This document shows, one piece after another, positions 8,454-16,156 of a stretch of 26,877 nt of DNA. The notes beneath the pieces were generated by a model. It saw only the letters and a program-made list of their open reading frames with translations. It did not search any database and had not been told where the DNA came from. Source of the DNA: a virus; the IMG/VR virus record IMGVR_UViG_3300010354_000520, positions 1 through 26,877 of that record; one strand, written 5' to 3'. How positions within the stretch are numbered: the first letter of the stretch is position 1; every line of letters begins with the position of its first letter. Made by a program: the position numbers and the translations under genes.

Positions 8454-8675
8454 TTATGTAAAGTCTTCTTGGACAGTATTTACTGCCTTCTTTTTGGTTG
8501 TCCCAGTGGATTTATCAGATTCTAACTCGGTAATTTTTTCCCTGAGGGAGTTTACTGTCTGCGTTAGAATATTACCTCTGGTCTCTAAAATAATGTTTTG
8601 TTGGACTAAATCCGACAAACGCTTTTGATAAACTTGAATCAATGAATTGTAATCAATTTCGACATCATTAGACAT
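8454..8675 (-). CDS. Small coiled-coil protein, 73 residues
   Basis: The first 55 residues show a leucine/isoleucine-rich helical pattern (LIQVYQKRLSDLVQQNIILE, then VNSLREKITELES), suggesting a coiled coil. The tail is Lys/Thr-rich (STGTTKKKA). There is no signal peptide or membrane segment. It lies between the 497- and 176-residue fibre genes, 17 bases after the former. GGAG upstream of the ATG supports the start. Size and fold type recall T4 gp57A, the small helical chaperone needed for fibre trimerisation, but I see no clear sequence match. A structural connector is equally possible. Confidence 0.75.
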   Translation of the reverse strand: MSNDVEIDYNSLIQVYQKRLSDLVQQNIILETRGNILTQTVNSLREKITELESDKSTGTTKKKAVNTVQEDFT

Positions 8676-8692
8676 AATTTACTCCATATAAA

Positions 8693-10186
8693 TCAGAATG
8701 TACCGCCGTCAACGAGTGTATTAATTAACTCAAAAGTGCCAGCGTTATTATTTAAAACTTGATTAGTTGCAGTGCCGAAACTACCTAACCAAAGACCTTT
8801 CATCTGCACATTTGCTAGTGTGCCAGATAGTTGAGGACCAGCAGCTTCAGTTGTATCATCTACGAATAAGAATCCAGTGTTACCATCCCAGAAAATCGAA
8901 GATGTTTTGGCGGATGTATCGTAGTAGTGGAATCTGAAACCACGGTCAGATGAAGTTGCTGAAGTTGGAGCTCCACCACTTACTGTGCCTAATTCTAAAA
9001 CAGGGTCATCATAAGTTGTAACGGTTGAGTTAGAAGTTGTCGTGCTACCATTAACAGTTAAGTTACCAGCAACAGTTACGTTTGCTCCAGAAAGAGTAAT
9101 AGCAGTTGTGCCACCACTTGACTGGATATCGTTACCAGTAACAGTTAAATCTCCAGCAACTGAAACATCATTACCACTGTAAGTGATAGGAGAATTTACT
9201 AACTGGTCGTTAGTATTATCCCAACCCATGATAGTAGCATCAGCAAGTGCGCTACCATTCTTGAGTTGAATATCATCAGCATTAACTGTGATGCCAATAC
9301 CAGCACCAACTGCTAAATCTACTGTTTGTCCTTCGCCAGCAGATGAAGTTTTTGTTAAACCCGCACCAGCAGTTACATCTTCAACATAGTTACCAGTGGT
9401 ATCTGTACCAAGAGCAACTGAGTTAGCAGCAATAGTAGCAGTTAAAGTAGCATTTGCTAAATCAGTAACAGTTACGCTACCAGTTAAATCACCACCAAGA
9501 GTAATTGTGAAATCTGCAACATTGAAATCAAGATGACCATTTGCGTCATCATAAGTAACAGCAATACCACTTTCTTGGTTGGTGGTTGTTACCATAGCAC
9601 CAACAATATCTTGCACTCTCTCAGCATTGATAGTTACTGATCCAGATGAAACAGCAAAATCAGTAGTTGGAAAAATTGCAACACCAGCGTTGGTGTCTGT
9701 TGCTAACTCAGCAGCAATAGTAACAGTGTTATTAGTAATCGAAGTATCAATACCTTCTCCGCCAGTAAAGGTGAGTGTCTCTCCAGTATTGATGCTATCT
9801 GTGCCAGTATCGCCAGCAATAGATAAATTACTTACAACTTCTGCCCAAGAAGTAACACCGTTTGCATCTGTCTTTAAAAAATAGTTAGCAGTTGGTGTTG
9901 CTGGGAGAGTATAAGTGATGTTTGATGCTGAAGTATCAGGTGCTTTAATCGAAACACTACCGCCACCACCAGCGCCAGTCTTTGAGTGAAGTTTTACTGA
10001 TTGTCCAGTAGATGTAGTTTCTTTAACCCAGTAGCGGGCAGAACCAAGGAATTTGTTGTTATTGGTTGTGCCGTCAAGTCCCAAATAAAAATTATATTCA
10101 TCATTAACAAATGCTGGTTCACCTGCAGCTAAAGCTGGAAGGTTTGCTTGCAAACCTCTCTTAAACTTAATCGTTGGTGCCGCCAT
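8693..10186 (-). CDS. Tail fibre with Mtd-type N-terminus, 497 residues
   Basis: The N-terminus IKFKRGLQANLPALAAGEP, then FYLGLDG (residues 6-39), is the anchor type shared with the 490- and 176-residue proteins. A linker follows (SIKAPDTSASNITYTLPATP, then LKTDANGVTSWAEV; 78-117). Then come beta-rich fibre repeats: ITLGGDLTGSVTVTDLANAT (228-247), LGTDTTGNYVEDVTAGAGL (259-277) and a GDLTVTG / GNLTVNGSTTTSNSTV section (345-389). The protein ends LVDGGTF, which resembles the end of the 114-residue protein (DVDAGGF). AGGAA precedes the ATG by 8 bases, and a CATAAATA box lies 32 bases upstream. It is probably a virion fibre; the receptor cannot be inferred. Confidence 0.88.
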   Translation of the reverse strand: MAAPTIKFKRGLQANLPALAAGEPAFVNDEYNFYLGLDGTTNNNKFLGSARYWVKETTSTGQSVKLHSKTGAGGGGSVSIKAPDTSASNITYTLPATPTANYFLKTDANGVTSWAEVVSNLSIAGDTGTDSINTGETLTFTGGEGIDTSITNNTVTIAAELATDTNAGVAIFPTTDFAVSSGSVTINAERVQDIVGAMVTTTNQESGIAVTYDDANGHLDFNVADFTITLGGDLTGSVTVTDLANATLTATIAANSVALGTDTTGNYVEDVTAGAGLTKTSSAGEGQTVDLAVGAGIGITVNADDIQLKNGSALADATIMGWDNTNDQLVNSPITYSGNDVSVAGDLTVTGNDIQSSGGTTAITLSGANVTVAGNLTVNGSTTTSNSTVTTYDDPVLELGTVSGGAPTSATSSDRGFRFHYYDTSAKTSSIFWDGNTGFLFVDDTTEAAGPQLSGTLANVQMKGLWLGSFGTATNQVLNNNAGTFELINTLVDGGTF

Positions 10187-10218
10187 TTAATGATTCCTAT
10201 CTATACGATTTCTCTTAC

Positions 10219-10226
10219 TATTTATG
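10219..10226 (-). promoter_or_regulatory. Candidate late promoter box CATAAATA for the 497-residue fibre
   Basis: Minus-strand CATAAATA lies in the 51-base gap between the 114-residue gene stop (10238) and the ATG at 10186. Spacing to the start codon (32 bases) matches the other boxes in this window. Confidence 0.55.
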
Positions 10227-10237
10227 AATTAGAATAC

Positions 10238-10582
10238 TTAAAATCCACCTGCGTCAACATCAATAAGATTATCCAATTCAATATCCAATTCATCGATAAA
10301 TGGTTGTGGTAATCCAGGTGATACTGGTTCAGTTTGTGAAGCAGCAGTATTCAATACTACATCTGGATTGACAAATTTATATTTTCTTGCTATCGCATCA
10401 TAAACCATAACATAATTATTTGTAGTGTTTCCTGTTTTATCTAAAGCAGAGGAATCTACATTCCCTAAATCTTCTAGTGACTGTGCCAAGAGTTGTGTGG
10501 TAGATAAACGGAGATTTGTTGCTGATGTGAGTTGCGCGGTAATATTATTACCATATGTCATTTTTACGGTGTATTCTGACAT
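10238..10582 (-). CDS. Small structural protein of unknown role, 114 residues
   Basis: I do not recognise a defined domain. Residues 1-50 look beta-then-helix (YTVKMTYGNNITAQL, then LSTTQLLAQSLEDLGNVDSS). The middle has YVMVYDAIARKYKFVNPDVV, and the acidic tail ends DVDAGGF, similar to the end of the 497-residue fibre. The ATG overlaps the stop of the 110-residue gene as TAATG, with CCAGGAG inside the upstream gene, so translation is probably coupled. The shared operon and position suggest that it acts with the 110-residue protein in the virion. That role is inferred from context. Confidence 0.78.
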   Translation of the reverse strand: MSEYTVKMTYGNNITAQLTSATNLRLSTTQLLAQSLEDLGNVDSSALDKTGNTTNNYVMVYDAIARKYKFVNPDVVLNTAASQTEPVSPGLPQPFIDELDIELDNLIDVDAGGF

Positions 10583-10914
10583 TAAGTAACTCCTGGGGAT
10601 ACGGTTACGATTCCTTCTGCCACTCTAGTTTTTACACCACCGCTAGATGTAATCACTAAATCATAAACATAACGTCCAGGTTTTAAAATTTTTGTGGCAA
10701 AGTTACTCATTGATAACTTCAACTTACCATCAGCTCTATTAACAAAAGAGACACCAAAAGTATTATAAGATGAAGCAGTGTGAGTTTTTCTAATCTTTGA
10801 TTCCGCCGTATACCCAGTAAGGTCGAGAGGAACATTATTAGCAGATGTCACAGTAAATTGTGCTTCAAAATCTGCTCCTTGCTCCACAACTAAATTTACA
10901 GGTATAGCTGCCAT
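10582..10914 (-). CDS. Small beta-sandwich-like structural protein, 110 residues
   Basis: The pattern is NLVVEQGADFEAQFTV, LDLTGYTAESKIRKT, LKLSMSNFATKILKPGRYVY, ending AEGIVTVSPGVT. I recognise this as a small conserved family of T4-like marine phages, with a predicted Ig-like or beta-sandwich fold and unknown function. The GADFEAQFTV and LDLTGYTAESKIR motifs also resemble N-terminal domains of some baseplate or receptor-binding-associated proteins. The start follows TAGGTAG. Its promoter box appears to sit inside the terminator hairpin of the upstream transcription unit (10943-10950). The stop overlaps the next ATG. Confidence 0.82.
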   Translation of the reverse strand: MAAIPVNLVVEQGADFEAQFTVTSANNVPLDLTGYTAESKIRKTHTASSYNTFGVSFVNRADGKLKLSMSNFATKILKPGRYVYDLVITSSGGVKTRVAEGIVTVSPGVT

Positions 10915-10924
10915 TACTACCTAC

Positions 10925-10959
10925 AAAAAACCCTTCGTATAGTATTTATACGAAGGGTT
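10925..10959 (-). terminator. Strong intrinsic terminator after the 68-residue gene
   Basis: A perfect 13-base-pair inverted repeat (10929-10941 with 10947-10959) encloses a 5-base loop. On the minus strand it is followed by TTTTTT (10930-10925, the first two bases within the stem). It starts 5 bases after the stop of the 68-residue gene. This is the clearest terminator in the window. Confidence 0.9.
10943..10950 (-). promoter_or_regulatory. Late promoter TATAAATA inside the terminator loop
   Basis: A perfect minus-strand TATAAATA spans the loop and the last four bases of the first stem arm of the terminator at 10929-10959. It lies 28 bases before the ATG at 10914. A transcript starting 6-7 bases downstream would contain only part of the second stem arm and could not form the terminator. 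Confidence 0.75.
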
Positions 10960-10964
10960 GAAAA

Positions 10965-11171
10965 TCATTCTTCAGTTGCCGTTTCTTCTTCAGGCAATTC
11001 ACCCAAATCTTGCGATTCTGATTTTTCAAGCAATTCTAAAGTTTCTAATCCACCCTGAAGTTTGAGTTTATACTCTTGTGCTTTTGCTAATTCTGCTTGA
11101 ATTTGAGCAATTTTTTCGTCAATTTCTTTGAGTTGATTTTGAAAATTTTCTTTCAGACCAGTAGTATCCAT
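10965..11171 (-). CDS. Small acidic coiled-coil protein, 68 residues
   Basis: The sequence is almost wholly helical: heptad-like LKENFQNQLKEIDEKIAQI, then AELAKAQEYKLKLQGGLETL, then a very acidic tail ending EEETATEE. I recall similar proteins of unknown function in T4-like cyanophages. The ATG has no strong Shine-Dalgarno. An AATAAATA box lies 24 bases upstream, and a strong terminator follows 5 bases after the stop, so it looks like a one-gene late unit. It lies between the 1646-residue fibre and smaller structural genes. A role as connector or assembly helper is a guess from size and position. Confidence 0.8.
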   Translation of the reverse strand: MDTTGLKENFQNQLKEIDEKIAQIQAELAKAQEYKLKLQGGLETLELLEKSESQDLGELPEEETATEE

Positions 11172-11195
11172 ACGCTTAAAATAACAACGCGATGT

Positions 11196-11203
11196 TATTT
11201 ATT
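11196..11203 (-). promoter_or_regulatory. Candidate late promoter box AATAAATA for the 68-residue gene
   Basis: Minus-strand AATAAATA lies between the stop of the 1646-residue gene (11216) and the ATG at 11171. It is one base from the late consensus, with a short leader. Confidence 0.5.
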
Positions 11204-11215
11204 ATAGCACATATG

Positions 11216-14200
11216 TCAAGAGATTACGTAATTTTTTTGAATAATTAAACGATTGAGATAATCATTTTGATCAGCTGCTGGTGTATATCTAAGTCTTACA
11301 TTACCTCCAGAAATATCTGCGCTAAATGTTCCTAGCAATTTATTATTAAAAATAGTGGAGTATTCTGACAGATAAACATCAGTGCCATCGTTAAGTAGCA
11401 TTATTTCAGTTGAATGAATATAATTATTTACTGTATTTTTAATTTGAATTAAATATTTTGCAGTGTTGACACTAGATGCTCCAAATTGATCTAAAGTGAT
11501 AGTTGACGAAGAAATTGAATCTATTACTTCTAAGTTATCTAAAATTCTTACAATTTTAATGACGCCATAATTTTGTGTGTCATTGCCAGATTGGTAATAC
11601 AAAAATGGTGGAGCATTTTGTGGTACTGTAAATCTAACTATACTGTTGGATGTATTACCATTTCCAATGACACCAGTAGAATATAAGTTTGCTCCTATTG
11701 CTCCTGGTGACGTGACAATATTGAATGGATGTCCAGTAATATCTCCTAAATCAAATACGTATTCTTTTCCAGGTAATAATTGTAAATCTGGTAATACCCC
11801 TAAATCTTGTGAAATATTTACATCTAAAATTTTATATTTGTTAGATTCTTTAGTAACTTGGAATGTTGGAACTCCCGACACGCCAATTCCAATTTGAATT
11901 TCACTGGGGTTTGCTGGTAATAGACCAGGGTTTCCCAAAAGAGTTCTCGAACCAATATTTTGAATTTTTCCTAATGTTATTCCTTTTTCTCTAAGATCAA
12001 TAACATTTTGTTGATTGATATCAAATAAACTATACTTATACCTAGCAACACCTAGACTACTAGATCCAGATGTTTGTCCAGATGAATATGATGCAGAAGC
12101 AACATCTAATTCAACAAATCCACTTTCTTGAATTTGTCCAAGTGTTACTTGACCGCCACTAATATAACTGCCAGGATTGGTTGACTTGTCTACAGTAAAA
12201 GTATCACTATCTATTAATGTGATGATGTAAGTACCATTGAAAGAATCAGGAATAATTCCTTCTACTTCTACTGCATCACCAGTGTTTAATAAATGTGTGA
12301 CGGATGTGTTGAATGTAATTTTATTTGTTGTTGAATTCCAAGAAGCCGAAGAAATATTTTTTGGGGTGCCAGTTTTTTTAATTATTTCTCTGGATCCAGC
12401 AACTGTAACAGCGGAATTTTGTGGTGGTAGAATACCTTTTACAACTGGTGTAAATTTACTAATACCACTGAGATAACTATCTTCATTTGCAATTCCAGTG
12501 CCTAATCTAGAAGGAGATAAAATGCCAGAAACAATAGCTGCAGCATCTAATTGATTGAGTGATAACAATTCCCAATTATCTGGATCTGTTGCGGGTAATT
12601 GGGAAAGAATCCACGTTTGTAATACTGTATTTGGATCTCCGTCTATTTCATTTTTTTGAATTGCAATATCACCTGCTTTTAAAGCACTACCCAAGAAAGA
12701 TAGAGATGCACCAACTGTTAAAGGTGGTAATGTTTGATCTACCGTAATAGTATTTGTTGTGGTATCAATACCACCAACAACAATTCTTGTATTTGATGGA
12801 ATCCCCGCACCAACTACACGCAATCCATCTCTCAAATTAACTACATTGTTTAATGTAATTGTGGTATTAGTGTTAGAAACTAAAGTTTTGATGGAAATTG
12901 GAATATATTCCTGTAGTCTTTCCGCTTCAGTTTCAATTGTATAAACCACAAATTGTTGTGATTGTGGTAACTGAGAGACATCAATTTTTCCATTTGAATC
13001 TAACTGTACAATCAGACCAGGAATACTAGATGTTCCTTTATTCAATCCAACAAAATTACCTAAAACGGATGATTTGTTAATGTAATCTCTAACCGCTTTT
13101 TGTGTTGGTAATACAGTATGTGCAGTATTAACTGCTCCCCCAAGATTATCATCTGGAGAAAATTTGAAAATAGGTACTCCTGGAGATCCTTTAAGTTGTA
13201 AAGAATCTAATACACCAAGAGCAACAGATCCGCTAAATGATACTTTACCACTTCTCAAGTCTACATTAAAAAATGGTCCAACGCTAAAATTACCACTTTG
13301 ATCCGTGGCACTAACATAACACTTTCCAGAATCTACCTCTACATTTTGTGCTGCTGTTACAGTAATACCACCATTTTGAGGGAATGCGGTATAATTAATT
13401 CCAGATCCTACATATTCAAAAGTGTGACCAGAGCTATTAACTGTTGATGGTGAGAATAATTGAATTTGTGCGTTGTTTGGTATTGCTGCTGCCTGAGCAT
13501 TTGTTAGTGGGAAATTAGTTGTGAATTGAGTATTGTTGCCTTCAACATAACTTAAAATCTCACCAACCACTTGCTCATTACCATTAGGATCTAAACCAAG
13601 ACCAGGAATTTTTATAACAAAATTTGGTATTGGTGGAGCTTGGAAACCAGTTACTGTTAATCTTGTATATACAGCGCCAGTTGCGATAGTAATTTCTCCA
13701 GTAGAAGATCCTGGCGTATTTGAATAACTTTCATTCCAAGGAATATCTAATAGAATTGAAATTCTATTAGTTTGGAAATCTACAGTATCAATAACTTTAC
13801 CAGCGCCATTTATAGATGGTGTTGATGTGTGGTTAGAAATTGTTACTGCTTGCCCTCTTTCAAATTTGCCAATATCAATAATAGAAACTTCTATAGATGC
13901 TCTTACCTTGGTCCCTCCAGCTGCCGAAGTAAAAATTGTGCCGATAATATTACTTGGAGTTTGATTAACATCTGTTTTAGTAATATTTTGTACGGATGAA
14001 ACTTGACCACTCGAAAAAATAGGCAATACATTATCAGAGAATCCAACCGCCTTCAATCCCTCATCACCAAAGTTTGTAGCTGAGTTAGTAATTGAAGCAT
14101 AACCACCAGATTCACAAAGAACGCCAACTGCTTCAAATACTTGGAAAACTGATACTAACTGAGTATATGCATCATTCTTCATATGGAATCCGATGGATCC

Positions 14201-16156
14201 GAATACAATCTGAGTAAACGCATCAACAACCATTGATTCTAATGGACTGTTGCTATCTAATTGAGCACCGTCAGCTAAAAGACCACCTGCTCTAGTTTTA
14301 GCAGCATCGTAAGTTCTTGTTATCGGGTTATATGATACTTTACCTAATTTTGAAATACAAGAGCAGTTTTGTGTATATGGTGATAAGAAAATTCTTTCTT
14401 TCGGTGGAATAATTTTATATGTTGATAGTAATTTACCTTGTCCAGCAGGAATAATAGCACTTAACAACAACTCATCATTAGCACTAATACTATTAACTGT
14501 GTAAATATTATTACCAATTTGAATTCTCCAACCAACTTGAATTTCATCTAAAAATCTAGTTGATAAATTACCAGTGACAATAGCACTACCAACTGTTAAA
14601 TTAATTCTTCCTTTTCCTTTTACGCCACTTTGCTCTGGATATGCTACTGCATATCTCCATGTGAATCCATCTTGAGATACTACAGCACCAGTGATATGTT
14701 TTTTAGCAGTAGTTGCTACCCCCGTGATTGGATCTGGTTGTCCTCTAACTACAGTAAATTCTCCAGTAGTGGTGTTAAAAGTAACTACTTTCATCCACTC
14801 TTGGTCTACTAAGATAAAACCAGGACCAGGACGATACGCAGGAATATCAGCACCTTGGATAATAGATGTTACAATATTTACCAAAGTATCGATAGTATTC
14901 TGCACTTTAGTGCATTCTGGATATCCAGAAAGATCTTGAATGACCGCTGGATATCCAGCCGCTTCAAATCCAGATGGAACTGTTAGAATTTTTTGTTTTG
15001 CATGATAAGCAACTCTTTCAAAAGTATAAATTAATTCTACTTCTTCTCCAGAAACATCACTAATTAAAAATCCATCAGCATCTAGATATGCTTCGCCATT
15101 TTTAACAGATTTTACATTTCCTCCGCTTCTTAAGTCGGCAACCAAACCATCAATAATATATCCAATATCTCTGCGGCAAATAGTTTCATTATAATCTGGA
15201 TTTGAAATTAAAGCAGGAAATTGAGCAAGCAAATCTGCAATAACTAAATTAGTAATAGCAGTTTTTTGAAACTCAATTAAATTTGATCCATCAAAATAAA
15301 TTCCAGGCACTCTGGAAAGAGTATGTCCAGGTAATACTCTAAAAGTCGTATCAGTTGCTGATAAAGTTCTATTGTCAGATTGTTCAGTTTCTAGAAATCC
15401 TTTACCACCCAGGAAGTTATCTTCAAATACCATGTAGTTGACATAACAACCAGAGGTAACCCAAAAAATATCTCTACCTTCATTTTTTGGAATTACGATA
15501 GTTTCTCTTAAGTTATCACCTACAATAGAAGTTCCCTTTGGTAAGTAAATAGGATTTTCTTCGTAGTATGTGCCAGTAGAAACTCTGATGGTAGTATTAC
15601 CATCTAATGCTGCCGCTGCTCTAGCTGCAGCTCTAATCGTCTTGAATGCTTTTGAAGGACTTTTTCCAGACTTGGAATCGTTACCATCTGTTTTTACATA
15701 TAAAACATTGGTATATTCTGCATCACCTAAAGAAGTTGGAGTGCCCCACCCACCAACTGTTTTTGGTCCATATAATTCTTTAGTGGCACTATTATAATAA
15801 TAATCATTGAGCTTTCCTTGTGTGCTCAATGGTGCAACAACTCCTGATAAAATTTGCTCAGAAATAGAAATAGTTGATGCAGGCCAAGACCCATTAGTTT
15901 TGGGTCCGTATAAATCTTTTTTGAGTGTATCTAAGTAAAAATCTCCATTAGCACCATCAGCTGATGTTGGGGGAAGAGTGCCACTCAATAATGATCCGCC
16001 ATCATCTCCAGCTAAAGAAATTTGGTTAATAGCAGCAACTAGATTAGGTAATCCACTAGCAAGTTGGCTAATGTCTCCTACATCATTGGCAAGAGAATTA
16101 ATCTCCTGTCTCTGTTGCTCAAAGGTATAACTTTTGGGAACGTTTCTGATTGCCAT
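11216..16156 (-). CDS. Large modular tail fibre with pectin-lyase-like beta-helix, 1646 residues
   Basis: Order: a helical N-terminus (1-50, FEQQRQEINSLANDVGDI); two LYGPKT modules (58-142); a beta-helix start (150-235) with LYVKTDGND, TIRVSTGTY and SIVGDNLRETIVIP; a long interruption (about 290-610) that includes ICRRDIGYIIDGLVADLRSG (326-345) and a G-R-I-N-L beta-module (515-574); a second helix-like section (640-710, FTQIVFGSIGFHM, CESGGYASITNS); a CYVSATDQSGNFSVG module (946-960) with PTQKAVRDYI (1017-1026); an HGL-like module (1268-1340); a degenerate cupredoxin-like domain (1460-1538); and a C-terminal domain (1565-1643) shared with the 490-residue fibre. Modules with similar motifs in the left-edge fibre suggest common ancestry of parts. 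The ATG overlaps the preceding stop as TAATG. It probably binds the host surface; enzymatic action is unproven. Confidence 0.92.
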   Translation of the reverse strand: MAIRNVPKSYTFEQQRQEINSLANDVGDISQLASGLPNLVAAINQISLAGDDGGSLLSGTLPPTSADGANGDFYLDTLKKDLYGPKTNGSWPASTISISEQILSGVVAPLSTQGKLNDYYYNSATKELYGPKTVGGWGTPTSLGDAEYTNVLYVKTDGNDSKSGKSPSKAFKTIRAAARAAAALDGNTTIRVSTGTYYEENPIYLPKGTSIVGDNLRETIVIPKNEGRDIFWVTSGCYVNYMVFEDNFLGGKGFLETEQSDNRTLSATDTTFRVLPGHTLSRVPGIYFDGSNLIEFQKTAITNLVIADLLAQFPALISNPDYNETICRRDIGYIIDGLVADLRSGGNVKSVKNGEAYLDADGFLISDVSGEEVELIYTFERVAYHAKQKILTVPSGFEAAGYPAVIQDLSGYPECTKVQNTIDTLVNIVTSIIQGADIPAYRPGPGFILVDQEWMKVVTFNTTTGEFTVVRGQPDPITGVATTAKKHITGAVVSQDGFTWRYAVAYPEQSGVKGKGRINLTVGSAIVTGNLSTRFLDEIQVGWRIQIGNNIYTVNSISANDELLLSAIIPAGQGKLLSTYKIIPPKERIFLSPYTQNCSCISKLGKVSYNPITRTYDAAKTRAGGLLADGAQLDSNSPLESMVVDAFTQIVFGSIGFHMKNDAYTQLVSVFQVFEAVGVLCESGGYASITNSATNFGDEGLKAVGFSDNVLPIFSSGQVSSVQNITKTDVNQTPSNIIGTIFTSAAGGTKVRASIEVSIIDIGKFERGQAVTISNHTSTPSINGAGKVIDTVDFQTNRISILLDIPWNESYSNTPGSSTGEITIATGAVYTRLTVTGFQAPPIPNFVIKIPGLGLDPNGNEQVVGEILSYVEGNNTQFTTNFPLTNAQAAAIPNNAQIQLFSPSTVNSSGHTFEYVGSGINYTAFPQNGGITVTAAQNVEVDSGKCYVSATDQSGNFSVGPFFNVDLRSGKVSFSGSVALGVLDSLQLKGSPGVPIFKFSPDDNLGGAVNTAHTVLPTQKAVRDYINKSSVLGNFVGLNKGTSSIPGLIVQLDSNGKIDVSQLPQSQQFVVYTIETEAERLQEYIPISIKTLVSNTNTTITLNNVVNLRDGLRVVGAGIPSNTRIVVGGIDTTTNTITVDQTLPPLTVGASLSFLGSALKAGDIAIQKNEIDGDPNTVLQTWILSQLPATDPDNWELLSLNQLDAAAIVSGILSPSRLGTGIANEDSYLSGISKFTPVVKGILPPQNSAVTVAGSREIIKKTGTPKNISSASWNSTTNKITFNTSVTHLLNTGDAVEVEGIIPDSFNGTYIITLIDSDTFTVDKSTNPGSYISGGQVTLGQIQESGFVELDVASASYSSGQTSGSSSLGVARYKYSLFDINQQNVIDLREKGITLGKIQNIGSRTLLGNPGLLPANPSEIQIGIGVSGVPTFQVTKESNKYKILDVNISQDLGVLPDLQLLPGKEYVFDLGDITGHPFNIVTSPGAIGANLYSTGVIGNGNTSNSIVRFTVPQNAPPFLYYQSGNDTQNYGVIKIVRILDNLEVIDSISSSTITLDQFGASSVNTAKYLIQIKNTVNNYIHSTEIMLLNDGTDVYLSEYSTIFNNKLLGTFSADISGGNVRLRYTPAADQNDYLNRLIIQKNYVIS
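11543..11779 (-). other. Cupredoxin-like domain lacking the usual metal ligands
   Basis: Residues 1460-1538 of the 1646-residue fibre run LPGKEYVFDL, GHPFNIVTSPG, IVRFTVPQNAPPFLYYQSGN, YGVIKIV. This matches the cupredoxin-like layout found in cyanophage structural proteins, where LYYQC is normally followed by His and Met. Here Ser replaces the Cys, and no His or Met follows. The first His (GHPFN) remains. It is probably a structural fold only. Confidence 0.5.
15731..15985 (-). repeat. Two tandem LYGPKT modules near the fibre N-terminus
   Basis: Residues 58-96 and 105-142 of the 1646-residue fibre are two copies of a roughly 40-residue unit. Shared positions: SADGANGDFYLDT with STQGKLNDYYYNS, KDLYGPKTNGSWP with KELYGPKTVGGWG. 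The GDFY...LYGPKT.G.W pattern is common in phage and bacterial fibre stalks. Confidence 0.75.

Noticed and set aside
8293-8628. Plus-strand open frame of 111 codons
   Set aside because: It overlaps two well-supported minus-strand genes and their promoter and ribosome sites, and its protein resembles nothing; a shadow.
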